From: a virus
Virus record (IMG/VR): IMGVR_UViG_3300033147_000109
Location: 1-24,645 of that record
Strand: one strand, 5' to 3'
Length of the DNA stretch: 24,645 nt
Made by a program: the position numbers and the translations under genes. The notes under the pieces were generated by a model. It did not search any database. It saw nothing but the letters and a program-made list of their open reading frames with translations, and was not told the DNA's origin. Below, one piece after another: positions 1-6,829 of the stretch (positions are counted from its first letter, which is position 1; every line of letters starts with the position of its first letter).

Positions 1-858
1 GCAGTTGCTGAAACTCTATTAGAGCAAGGATACTCAGGATTACTATCAAGTCCAGACTATGGTGGTGGATATGTTGATGAAATTCTTGATACAGAAGCAG
101 TTTATTTTAGTTTAGTTTACGACGCAGGTTATCCATCTGATGTTAAAACTGCAATATTAACTCTATGTCAAACACGTAGAGACTGTGTATGTATTTTGGA
201 TAATGGTGATAATAATTCTGTTGAAGCATCTCTTGATAGCAGAAATAATAATCATCTATATAACAGTTACTTTGGTGCATTGTATGAGTCGTATAGTAAA
301 GTTTCAGATCCATTTACTGGAGCTGATGTTTGGTTTAGTCCAATTTATCATATGTCATACATTATTCCAAGAAATGATAATGTTGCTGAATTGTGGTTTG
401 CCCCTGCTGGTTTCAATAGAGCGGCAATCAACAATATTAAAGAGTTACGATTCAATCCAAGATTGGGTCAAAGAGATCAAATGTACTTGAAACAACTGAA
501 CCCAATTGTAAGGTTCGCTCAAGGATATACGGTTTGGGGTCAATTAACAACTCAAGCCAAAGCAAGCGCACTACAAGACCTTAACATTGTTAGACTTGTT
601 CTGTACTGCAAGAGAGCGATTGAGCAATTTTGTCGCTTCTTTATCTTTGAACAAAACGATCCAATTACATGGGGTCAAGTTGGTGGTGCTATTACTCCAT
701 TCCTTGAAGTCATTAAAGCTAAACGCGGTTTGACTGACTATCAAGTAGAAGTTGGTGCCACAGCGTACGAACAAAAAACGAAGAAATTCCATGTTAATAT
801 TACTCTAACACCAACCAGAACGGTTGAACAAATTGAGTTGAATTTCTTTATTCAATAA
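1..858 (+). CDS. Tail sheath protein, C-terminal part (T4 gp18-like), cut by window edge
   Basis: The frame is open from base 1 and runs 285 codons to TAA at 856-858, so the N-terminus lies outside the window. Sheath subunits form the contractile outer cylinder of myovirus tails. The visible part has the usual sheath C-terminal order: a segment on a recent-event style fold (VYFSLVYDAGYPSDVK, residues about 35-50), then WFAPAGFNRAAINN (about 138-151), which matches the conserved W-x-A-P-A-G-x-x-R-G/A pattern of phage sheaths, and the final domain with LYCKRAIEQFCRFFIFEQND and a closing beta-rich stretch ending in ELNFFIQ. The tail tube gene at 4136 supports the call, although a reverse-strand cassette separates the two. 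A hairpin follows 8 bases after the stop. The family call is confident; no symbol is given because the T4 resemblance is distant. Confidence 0.9.
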   Translation, partial: AVAETLLEQGYSGLLSSPDYGGGYVDEILDTEAVYFSLVYDAGYPSDVKTAILTLCQTRRDCVCILDNGDNNSVEASLDSRNNNHLYNSYFGALYESYSKVSDPFTGADVWFSPIYHMSYIIPRNDNVAELWFAPAGFNRAAINNIKELRFNPRLGQRDQMYLKQLNPIVRFAQGYTVWGQLTTQAKASALQDLNIVRLVLYCKRAIEQFCRFFIFEQNDPITWGQVGGAITPFLEVIKAKRGLTDYQVEVGATAYEQKTKKFHVNITLTPTRTVEQIELNFFIQ

Positions 859-866
859 GAAGCAAA

Positions 867-905
867 AAAATGAGCTGCTCGGGGACAACTTGAGCAGCTC
901 ATTTT
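867..905. terminator. Bidirectional intrinsic terminator between convergent genes
   Basis: A 14-bp perfect stem pairs 867-880 (AAAATGAGCTGCTC) with 892-905 (GAGCAGCTCATTTT) around an 11-base loop. The A-run on one side and T-run on the other give a U-tract in both directions. It lies between the stop of the plus-strand sheath gene (858) and the stop of a minus-strand gene (909), so it can end transcription from both sides. Confidence 0.88.
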
Positions 906-908
906 CCG

Positions 909-1433
909 TCATTTAGAACTATATATTTCTAAGGTATCTTCTAACTCTCCTGCATAATCTTCTGCTTTTGTTATAGCTTCAATTACCGGTTCCAAAATAC
1001 CTTCTTCTACCAGCTTATATAAATTAATAAATATAACAGTCATATCAATTGTGGGTTTTCCATCCGCATTTTTAAAGGTTGTATTCTTTAATATAGCTTC
1101 ATATGACTTTACGTCAACTGGTAGAAAATTAGAGAATGCTTTTATAGTCAAACCAACCTGTTTAAATATCTCAATAACAAATAGCGCAGATGCACAGTAT
1201 GTGCCGGTTGGTGATGAAAGAGTGAATACTGGTCCTTCTTTAACTGCTTCGGCAATGAGAGTGACGCTTTTAAGAGTAATGTCATGACTCATAAACATTC
1301 CTGTAACTTCTCTCATAGATAAGTAAGATTTTATATCAAAGTAACTTGGGATTGCCACAAATTCAATATGAACCGGATGGTTATTGTGCCCCCTTCTGCT
1401 TTCATCCCCGTAATATTCATGTTGTCGGACCAT
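909..1433 (-). CDS. Uncharacterised protein, last gene of reverse cassette
   Basis: A 174-aa protein I do not recognise. The start ATG at 1433 has a strong ribosome site (AAGGAGA, 6 bases before ATG), and that site overlaps the TAA stop of the upstream gene, so translation is probably coupled. The sequence looks like a soluble mixed alpha/beta protein. It has a polar, His-rich N-terminus (HEYYGDESRRGHNNHPVH), a central part with a single Cys in TGTYCASALFVIEIFKQVG, and an acidic C-terminal helix (KAEDYAGELEDTLEIYSSK). There is no signal peptide and no clear catalytic motif. It is the promoter-distal gene of the four-gene cassette that also encodes a radical SAM enzyme, and it ends at the bidirectional hairpin. 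It is a real gene by ribosome site and packing; its function is unknown. Confidence 0.75.
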   Translation of the reverse strand: MVRQHEYYGDESRRGHNNHPVHIEFVAIPSYFDIKSYLSMREVTGMFMSHDITLKSVTLIAEAVKEGPVFTLSSPTGTYCASALFVIEIFKQVGLTIKAFSNFLPVDVKSYEAILKNTTFKNADGKPTIDMTVIFINLYKLVEEGILEPVIEAITKAEDYAGELEDTLEIYSSK

Positions 1434-1442
1434 ATCTTCTCC

Positions 1443-1964
1443 TTAATGTTTGCTAATTTTTATATGAGTAACTCTCCGAAAAGTTCCTCCATGTTCCATT
1501 TCGCTCATGAACTGGCCGTCTTCATCCCCATAATGAAACATGTACATATACATACCATCGTTCTGTTCAATAAATTCATTTGCTTTCTTCAAACATGCTT
1601 TCATTGTAGCAGCTTCATATTCATTATAAAATGCTTGCTGCCATGCTCGATTATCATATAATTCTCGAATTTCGATTCCTTCTCGTTTACAGAAGCCATC
1701 TTGATACTTACTATAATCCAATCCTACTAAATCATCAGCAAACCCATGAGTTAATTCTTCTGCTATCTTATCAGCAATTCTGGACTTTGTTTTATCCAAC
1801 TTTACTGGTCTCTGTCCCAAAGCATCTTTTAATACTTGTTGTGCTTTAGTTTCTGTCCCGGGTATGAGATATTGTACATCTGAGAATTGAGTAATCTTTT
1901 TATCAAATACAACAATGAAAGAGGAAGAACTTGAGTTTGTTACAAAATCAGTTTTTATTTTCAT
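1443..1964 (-). CDS. Protein with N-terminal TDFVTNSSSSSF motif
   Basis: A 173-aa protein starting MKIKTDFVTNSSSSSFIV. I recall this N-terminal string (K-I-x-T-D-F-V-T-N-S-S-S-S-S-F/Y) from many otherwise dissimilar uncharacterised proteins of bacteria and phages, which suggests a conserved N-terminal tag; its role is unknown to me. The rest is hydrophilic, with a helical middle (IADKIAEELTHGFADDLVG), an aromatic segment (YMYMFHYGDEDGQFM, about residues 138-152) and a basic His-containing tail. The start is one base after the TAG of the radical SAM gene (TAGGATG), so it should be co-translated with it. No good Shine-Dalgarno is visible beyond that coupling (GGGGTTGTAGG lies just before). Its neighbour makes modification of the Ser-rich motif an attractive but untested idea. 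Confidence 0.82.
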   Translation of the reverse strand: MKIKTDFVTNSSSSSFIVVFDKKITQFSDVQYLIPGTETKAQQVLKDALGQRPVKLDKTKSRIADKIAEELTHGFADDLVGLDYSKYQDGFCKREGIEIRELYDNRAWQQAFYNEYEAATMKACLKKANEFIEQNDGMYMYMFHYGDEDGQFMSEMEHGGTFRRVTHIKISKH

Positions 1965-1965
1965 C

Positions 1966-3024
1966 CTACAACCCCACTGGACAAGAGCATGGATTTTTCT
2001 TTAGTCTGGAACGGAATTGTTTAAACTTCATAGATCTATTCCATATATAATCAATGTCTCGCTTCTTTGTTATTTGAACTCCCCACTCCGGATGATCTGC
2101 AAAACTACATGGGATTAGCTGCATTGATGGACTAATATAAACAGACATCCTTGAAGATTCACATGTATCAATTGCCATCTTTTGTAACTCAGATGGTTCT
2201 GAGTATTTTAATACATGATTGATCAAACAACTATCCATTCCAATTTTAAATTTAGCTTTCGGTTGAAAAGCAAGATCAGCAAATGATTGTATTTGCATCT
2301 TGCTGGGAATTAATTCCCTTTTATCTCTTCCTTGACCTTGAGGTTTAAATAGAAGGAAAACAACGGCATTTAATTTGTCAATATCAATTTGTGATATTTT
2401 TCCTTCACCAACTTTAATTTTATTCCAAGGATTGTAACCATGTAATATTTTCATTGATCTATCAAAGTTAGGGCGTGAGAATATAAGATGAATATTTGTT
2501 TTGATTTTTGCATCCATCAATTTTGAAATAGCTTCATATGTATCTGGAGTACGATAATCACTTACTGCTACGGCACCACACATCTTTGATATTTCAATTT
2601 GTTCGTCTGTCAATTGACATCCGCTAGTTGTATAATTTGGGATGACTCCATTGTTTCTAGCGTATTCTACAATCTCTTTAAATTGAGGGTGTAGATTTGG
2701 GTCTCCTCTACCTCCCAATGCTACTTGATTTACATGATGCTTTACCTGATCTATAATACTCTTGAAGTTTTCAAGAGTCATATGAGGTTCCTCAACTCTT
2801 CCCTGATAACAAAAATAACAAGAGTTTAAACAACTCCCCATAATACCAACGTCAATTAATAGTGGTAATTCTGTTTTAAAGGGATCTTTTCCATTTTTAC
2901 CTTTGACAACTTCTAGTCCTGTTTTTGTATTGAAATGGACTTCGTATTCAATATTCTCAAAGTGTTTGTCAAAACTCCCTTTAATAAAAATAGTACCTTC
3001 CGAAATAATCATTTTTTGAAACAT
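1966..3024 (-). CDS. Radical SAM enzyme with SPASM-like C-terminal cysteines
   Basis: A 352-aa radical SAM protein. The signature C65-x3-C69-x2-C72 (CLNSCYFC) binds the catalytic 4Fe-4S cluster, and GGRGDP at about 104-109 sits at the SAM-binding GGE-like motif. The C-terminal part has five more cysteines (about 266, 288, 306, 346, 348), ending in PCSCPVG, which resembles the auxiliary-cluster SPASM or twitch domain of peptide- and protein-modifying radical SAM enzymes. The frame is open to an ATG at 3078, but that overlaps the upstream gene by 44 bases and lacks a ribosome site. The ATG at 3024 has GAAAGGAAAAGT before it and sits 10 bases after the upstream stop, so I chose it. The substrate is unknown. 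It lies between two small proteins that both begin with a Ser-run followed by FI. The superfamily is certain; the subfamily is inferred. Confidence 0.93.
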   Translation of the reverse strand: MFQKMIISEGTIFIKGSFDKHFENIEYEVHFNTKTGLEVVKGKNGKDPFKTELPLLIDVGIMGSCLNSCYFCYQGRVEEPHMTLENFKSIIDQVKHHVNQVALGGRGDPNLHPQFKEIVEYARNNGVIPNYTTSGCQLTDEQIEISKMCGAVAVSDYRTPDTYEAISKLMDAKIKTNIHLIFSRPNFDRSMKILHGYNPWNKIKVGEGKISQIDIDKLNAVVFLLFKPQGQGRDKRELIPSKMQIQSFADLAFQPKAKFKIGMDSCLINHVLKYSEPSELQKMAIDTCESSRMSVYISPSMQLIPCSFADHPEWGVQITKKRDIDYIWNRSMKFKQFRSRLKKNPCSCPVGL

Positions 3025-3034
3025 ACTTTTCCTT

Positions 3035-3469
3035 TCATAGTTTTTTGAATAAAGGATCGTCATCTTCAGATTCATCATCCAGTGCTTTCAATCCATCATC
3101 AAAATCTTCTAATGTAGTAGATTTTTCTTCAGATTCTTTTTTCATCCTTTCACCAAATTCCTTATCGGTTTCAAGTGTTGGATCTACATCAGGAGCTACA
3201 ACCACTTCCTGACTCTCCGGGTCATTAAATTCTTTAACTATTTCTTCCTTCGCTTTAACCAACGCACCCTTCGCCTTCTCTATTGCTTCTTTAAATTCAT
3301 CTTTGACATCTGAAAATGTGCGGTCGACATCTTCGCTGACTATCGGATTTTCGTCAACTTTTACCTCAACATCTTTCTTTTCCTCATCGTCATCAAAAAA
3401 TATATTATACATGACTACAAGAAAAATAATTGTGGGTAAACTTATGAAACTACTACTACTCTTTGACAT
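3035..3469 (-). CDS. Acidic N-terminally membrane-anchored protein
   Basis: A 144-aa protein with a probable transmembrane anchor near the N-terminus (ISLPTIIFLVVMYNIFF, residues 9-25) followed by a highly charged, mostly acidic and probably disordered or helical tail (DDDEEKKDVEVKVDE, then repeated E/K/D-rich stretches to DPLFKKL). With only eight short residues before the hydrophobic stretch (MSKSSSSF), the tail orientation cannot be fixed from sequence. The start at 3469 has AAAGGAGACAAAT before ATG, a strong ribosome site. It is the first gene of the reverse cassette, and the next gene (radical SAM) starts 10 bases after its stop. The short N-terminus SSSSFI also occurs in the Ser-motif protein at 1443-1964, encoded by different codons. 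I do not recognise the family. Confidence 0.8.
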   Translation of the reverse strand: MSKSSSSFISLPTIIFLVVMYNIFFDDDEEKKDVEVKVDENPIVSEDVDRTFSDVKDEFKEAIEKAKGALVKAKEEIVKEFNDPESQEVVVAPDVDPTLETDKEFGERMKKESEEKSTTLEDFDDGLKALDDESEDDDPLFKKL

Positions 3470-3508
3470 ATTTGTCTCCTTTCTAAAAAATAAATGGTTC
3501 TCTTAGTA

Positions 3509-3567
3509 ATTTATATATATAGTTTTTCACCACTAATATACCATTATATTTAGAACAAAATATAAAT
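3509..3567. promoter_or_regulatory. Possible divergent T4-late-like promoter pair
   Basis: The 118-base gap between divergent genes starting at 3469 (minus) and 3588 (plus) is very AT-rich. TATAAAT occurs on each strand pointing at the adjacent gene: minus at 3515-3509 and plus at 3561-3567. T4-type late promoters are little more than a TATAAATA box, and a divergent gap must contain promoters for both sides. The distances to the start codons (39 and 20 bases) would allow a leader. In DNA this AT-rich the box also arises by chance, so confidence is low. Confidence 0.35.
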
Positions 3568-3587
3568 CTTATACTAATGGAAAAAAA

Positions 3588-4124
3588 ATGGATCTACAAA
3601 TCTACTTAGATATGGTTCAGGGCGATGGTGGTGCAACTACTTCGTCAGGAAACGCATTTGGTATGGATTCATTTCCAGAAGTCCCAAGGAAAAAAAAGAA
3701 AAGAAGTATAATACGAACAGTATATCCAGAAATGCTATTACTCTTTCATGAGAAAAGAGCAATGATAGATTTGGACCAAACTATCCATAAATATTCAAAA
3801 GGATATGAAGATGGCACAATCTATGATGAACCATTTAAAGGTGCTCGTAACGCAATCAATTGGTTGAAAGACCAAGGATATGAAATTGTTATTTTTTCAA
3901 CCAGAGCATCTCCGGAAAATGCTTCAGAAATGGGTGGCGACCAGAAGAAAGAAATTGGAAAAATAGAAGCATGGTTAAAACACCATGACATATACTTTGA
4001 TAGAATTACAGCGGATAAAATTGCCGCAGATTTTTACATTGATGATAAAGCCATTCCAATTCATAATGGAAACTGGGACGCTGTATTAAAAGTTGTTAAA
4101 AAAAGAATGAAGTATGATTCTTAG
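3588..4124 (+). CDS. HAD-superfamily phosphatase-like protein with N-terminal extension
   Basis: A 178-aa protein with the HAD motifs in order: motif I D61-L-D63-Q-T65, motif II Ser/Thr at 104-105 (IFSTRAS), a Lys near 144 (TADKIAADF) and motif IV acidic pair D152-D153 (YIDDKAI). These fit a small phosphohydrolase using Asp61 as nucleophile; the substrate is unknown. The first 56 residues are not part of the HAD core: a short helix (MDLQIYLDMVQ), a Gly/Ser/Thr-rich linker and a basic KKKKR patch at 35-39. The ATG at 3588 has only a weak A-rich upstream region (TGGAAAAAAA). Met59 at 3762 would give an almost bare HAD core but has no convincing ribosome site. The stop lies inside the ribosome site of the tail tube gene, linking the two. 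Confidence 0.8.
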   Translation: MDLQIYLDMVQGDGGATTSSGNAFGMDSFPEVPRKKKKRSIIRTVYPEMLLLFHEKRAMIDLDQTIHKYSKGYEDGTIYDEPFKGARNAINWLKDQGYEIVIFSTRASPENASEMGGDQKKEIGKIEAWLKHHDIYFDRITADKIAADFYIDDKAIPIHNGNWDAVLKVVKKRMKYDS

Positions 4125-4135
4125 GAGGATTCATA

Positions 4136-4858
4136 ATGGCTGTAAAAAATTCATTTGCGAACGTAGCCAACAATATCTTAAGTCGTAACTTCGGTGGTAC
4201 TGTCGCAGGAGTGGCTGATCCATACGTAACTGGATATCATTTTATCTGGTTTGCAAAATTGCCTCCTAAATTAGCTGAGTATGCAAATTTAGAAAACAAT
4301 GCAATAATAAGCAATCTTCTTGCTGGAGCGTGCTTATCAGTAACACCACCAGGTGGAACTTTGAATAAAGTTGAGTTTACAGGATTAGGTGGTATTAAAT
4401 GGGCAGTACCTGCAAATGTTGATTACGGAAACTCTGTCTCTGTTAAGTTTTTAGAGTTCAACGGAACTCCAATGCTTAATATTTTTCACGGATGGATTAA
4501 GATGATTCGGGATTATCGTTCCGGAGTATCTAATCTAGTAGATGGTGAAGACTTGAGTGGATATACCAAATCGACATATGCCGGTTTAATGTATTACTGG
4601 ACTACTGCTCCGGATGCAAAAACGGTTGAGTATTATGCTGTTTATGATGGCGTATTCCCAACAAAAGATCCACAAGATTTATTTACAAGTGATGTTGAAA
4701 CAATCGGTCGTCTAGATAGTGAAATTGAATTTAACGTTGACTATGTATGGCACGAAGATTGGGTCAAAGATAAGTGTACAGAATACGCAGAAAAAGTATT
4801 CTCAGTTAAAGCAGACGTCATTGAAAGATATGGCGATGCAATTAAATCATCAAGCTAA
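4136..4858 (+). CDS. Tail tube protein (T4 gp19-like)
   Basis: A 240-aa protein whose subunits should stack to form the inner tube through which DNA leaves the virion. Supporting features are the length, the compact beta-rich central part with PPGGTLNKVEFTGLGGIKW (about 70-88) and YGNSVSVKFLEFNGTPMLNIFHGWIKMIRDYRSG (about 99-132, given as the region), and the later segment on PTKDPQDLFTSDVET followed by FNVDYVWHEDW. This layout of beta segments followed by a helix and a DY/DF loop is typical of gp19-family tubes. The start at 4136 has a near-perfect AGGAGG site that overlaps the stop of the HAD gene. In T4 the tube gene directly follows the sheath gene; here about 3.3 kb with an opposing cassette lies between them. 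A good though distant match. Confidence 0.82.
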   Translation: MAVKNSFANVANNILSRNFGGTVAGVADPYVTGYHFIWFAKLPPKLAEYANLENNAIISNLLAGACLSVTPPGGTLNKVEFTGLGGIKWAVPANVDYGNSVSVKFLEFNGTPMLNIFHGWIKMIRDYRSGVSNLVDGEDLSGYTKSTYAGLMYYWTTAPDAKTVEYYAVYDGVFPTKDPQDLFTSDVETIGRLDSEIEFNVDYVWHEDWVKDKCTEYAEKVFSVKADVIERYGDAIKSSS

Positions 4859-4889
4859 AAATTATTACAAACATAAAGGAGAGAAAAAA

Positions 4890-5930
4890 ATGTTTATTAC
4901 AGAAAATCAAAACGTTGGAGATTCAGTTCTATTTTTACTTTCTTCTCGTGAAGCTCTTGCCAACATTGTAGAACATTCTAAAACAGAGAATGCAGATTCT
5001 CTGGTTAAATTTATTTACAATGAAGCATCAGATTATGAAATTATGCATCTGTTGTTAAATGGAAGCTTACCAGAAGAAAAATATAATGACGTTGCAGAAA
5101 TGATACTGTTCAGCGACTTCAAACAAAGTATGCTTATAAATAAAGACTTCGTTACTGAAATGGTCGGTGAAGATATTTTTGATAACATTCTTAATGAAGT
5201 AGATTGTCTTTATATGGCAGGTTCTACTGCGCGTCCAGTTCTTGAGTTTCTATCTCAAGACGATATGGAAGTTACATTGGCCATGATGGTTAGTGAACAA
5301 GGTGGAAATATTGGTGCGGCTGGGAGAAAAGCTTTAGCGTATAAATCCAAGATGGCCGCTGCTGGAAGACAAACAGGAATGGGTGGAGAAACAAGCAAAC
5401 TTACTCTTTGGAAATCAAAGTTGGCTTCTGCTATTAAAACTGGTAAAGCTGATGTTGCTGCAAAGTATAAAGCTATGATCGCTAAAGCTCAAGCAGCATT
5501 GAAGACAGCTACTGCTGGCGCAAAAGGTGAAATAACAGGTAAAGGCGGAAGAGCTGCTCCTACTACAATGGCTAAAGTAAAAGCTGCTGGTAAGTATGTA
5601 GGTGGAAAAGCCGCTGCTTTTGCTAAAGCCCATCCAACTGCTGTGAAAGCTACCGGTGGTGCTGCTGGTGCTGCTCTTGCTATTTATGCAGGTGCTAAAG
5701 TCTATAAGAGATTTTTCAGTCAAGCTGCTAAAGCGTGTGGTGGACAATCTGGCGCTTCAAAAACACAATGTATGGGAAAATATAAGAAACAAGCAATCAT
5801 GAAACAAGCAGCTGCTATTCAATCAGCTTCTGGAACATGTGCTAAATCAAAGAACCCTGAAAAATGTAAAGCAGGTGTTGCTACGAAAGTACAAGCTCTT
5901 AAAGCTAAAGCTGCTCAAATTGCTGCTTAA
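4890..5930 (+). CDS. Ala/Lys-rich virion-type protein with C-terminal cysteine quartet
   Basis: A 346-aa protein starting at ATG 4890 after AAAGGAGAGAAAAAA. The frame is open further upstream, but that would overlap the tube gene and lack a ribosome site. Residues 1-135 form an acidic helical domain. Residues 140-280 are rich in Ala, Gly and Lys, with a Gly/Ala hydrophobic stretch at about 253-270 (ATGGAAGAALAIYAGAK) that could insert into a membrane or pack as a glycine zipper. The C-terminus holds four cysteines at 283, 294, 317 and 326 in a K-rich helical context (CGGQSGASKTQC, CAKSKNPEKC), a pattern I recall from hypothetical proteins of large T4-like phages. Its place directly after the tube suggests a tail or neck component, but the function is not established. 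A strong terminator follows. Confidence 0.75.
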   Translation: MFITENQNVGDSVLFLLSSREALANIVEHSKTENADSLVKFIYNEASDYEIMHLLLNGSLPEEKYNDVAEMILFSDFKQSMLINKDFVTEMVGEDIFDNILNEVDCLYMAGSTARPVLEFLSQDDMEVTLAMMVSEQGGNIGAAGRKALAYKSKMAAAGRQTGMGGETSKLTLWKSKLASAIKTGKADVAAKYKAMIAKAQAALKTATAGAKGEITGKGGRAAPTTMAKVKAAGKYVGGKAAAFAKAHPTAVKATGGAAGAALAIYAGAKVYKRFFSQAAKACGGQSGASKTQCMGKYKKQAIMKQAAAIQSASGTCAKSKNPEKCKAGVATKVQALKAKAAQIAA

Positions 5931-5943
5931 TATAGAAAGATTT

Positions 5944-5966
5944 GAGGGGTGGCTAAACCACCCCTC
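5944..5966 (+). terminator. Intrinsic terminator after tube operon
   Basis: A GC-rich perfect 9-bp stem (GAGGGGTGG at 5944-5952 with CCACCCCTC at 5958-5966) closes a 5-base loop, 13 bases after the stop at 5930. It is followed by only a short T-run (TTACTT), so it may act as a terminator or as an RNA 3'-end stabiliser. It separates the tube operon from the gp26-type baseplate operon. Confidence 0.82.
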
Positions 5967-6043
5967 TTACTTAAAAGGATAATTTATTGAGGATTGTAGT
6001 ACCGAAATAATTATATAGACTCGAATTGAAAGGAGGACGTACC

Positions 6044-6829
6044 ATGTTTAAAGGGTTTGATGTGAAGTTACCGGAATATGAAGTTATTACACCACAGACG
6101 CATCTTTCATTTACTGTGAGATCGCTGAATGTCAAAGAAGAAGAAAGACTTAAAGGGAGTTTAATGACTCCTAATAAAATTCATGAACATCTAAATAAAT
6201 GCATATTTGACTCCATCGTACAAAAACCTGAACAAGTAACTGACTATGATAGCTTTTTAAAAGCTGTTACATTGAAAGATAGAGATGCTCTTTTATACGG
6301 ACTGTATCATATTTCTTATGAAGAAATAAGAAACTATGATGTTACATGCGGTAGTTGTACTAAAGAATATCCAGTTACTGTTCAAGCCTCATCAACATTC
6401 AACTACCTACCATATCCAGATAAAAATGTATTGACCAAAAAAATTCCAATTGATCTTGTTGCGACTGAGGGAGTTACCTGTACCATAAAACAACCAACGT
6501 TGTTTGAGGAAATGGTTGGAATTAAAAGTATGGTTGGAAGTGTTGATAAGAGTATGGATTTAATTACAGAGACTTTGATTATTGATAAGTTTCAACAAAA
6601 TCCAGACGAGGGTGATACAGTTATATATTCAGAAAGATCTGATGTTGTTGATGCTTATCTATCATTACCTGCTAAAGATAAAAGGCAGATCCATAAAGAG
6701 TATAGGGACAAGTTTGGACAATACGGAATCCAACTCAAAATGAAAAGTAATTGTATTCATTGTGGGGAAGAGGAAGAAATTGATCTAGATCTTGTAGCAA
6801 ACTTTTTTCGCATGGTCTACACTTTCTGA
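6044..6829 (+). CDS. gp26-type baseplate/tail assembly protein with zinc ribbon
   Basis: A 261-aa protein in its own frame. The start ATG at 6044 has AAAGGAGG 7 bases upstream; a TTG at 6026 in the same frame lies before the ribosome site and is rejected. It has the look of the T4 gp26-type baseplate/hub assembly family: a beta-rich N-terminus (LPEYEVITPQTHLSFTVRSLNV), a helical middle, and two CxxC knuckles at C102/C105 and C237/C240 that would bind one zinc, followed by an acidic helix ending EIDLDLVANFF. Related proteins continue past FF with a helical chaperone tail. Here the frame stops six codons later, but the expected tail is present in another frame (6810-7013), joined at a T6 run. 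The short form (261 aa) and a frameshifted form (about 322 aa) may both be made, as with the lambda G and GT chaperones. Confidence 0.8.
   Translation: MFKGFDVKLPEYEVITPQTHLSFTVRSLNVKEEERLKGSLMTPNKIHEHLNKCIFDSIVQKPEQVTDYDSFLKAVTLKDRDALLYGLYHISYEEIRNYDVTCGSCTKEYPVTVQASSTFNYLPYPDKNVLTKKIPIDLVATEGVTCTIKQPTLFEEMVGIKSMVGSVDKSMDLITETLIIDKFQQNPDEGDTVIYSERSDVVDAYLSLPAKDKRQIHKEYRDKFGQYGIQLKMKSNCIHCGEEEEIDLDLVANFFRMVYTF
6803..6809 (+). promoter_or_regulatory. Candidate programmed ribosomal frameshift site TTTTTTC
   Basis: In the zero frame the ribosome reads AAC TTT TTT CGC at 6800-6811. Slipping by +1 (TTT to TTC) or by -2 on the T6 run puts it in the frame that is open from 6798 to the TAA at 7011-7013. 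The zero-frame stop is only six codons downstream. CGC, an uncommon-looking Arg codon in this AT-rich genome, sits in the A-site position and could slow decoding. The site resembles the Mu tail-gene slip site GGGGGGCGA (homopolymer of six followed by CG), reported to shift -2. Confidence 0.6.

Noticed and set aside
185-490. Plus-strand frame inside the sheath gene
   Set aside because: It lies fully within the sheath coding sequence in another frame, with no ribosome site and an unlikely hydrophobic composition.
3025-3078. Longer start for the radical SAM gene (ATG at 3078)
   Set aside because: It overlaps the upstream gene by 44 bases and has no ribosome site, while ATG 3024 has a clear one; the extra residues lie outside the family core.
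4719-4889. Upstream in-frame extension of the cysteine-quartet protein
   Set aside because: It overlaps the tail tube gene and lacks a ribosome site; ATG 4890 has AAAGGAGAG in place.
5987-6017. Possible sigma-70 promoter (TTGAGG, 19-base gap, TATATA) before the gp26-type gene
   Set aside because: Weak -35 and long spacer; in AT-rich DNA this is not enough to claim a promoter, although one is expected after the terminator at 5944.
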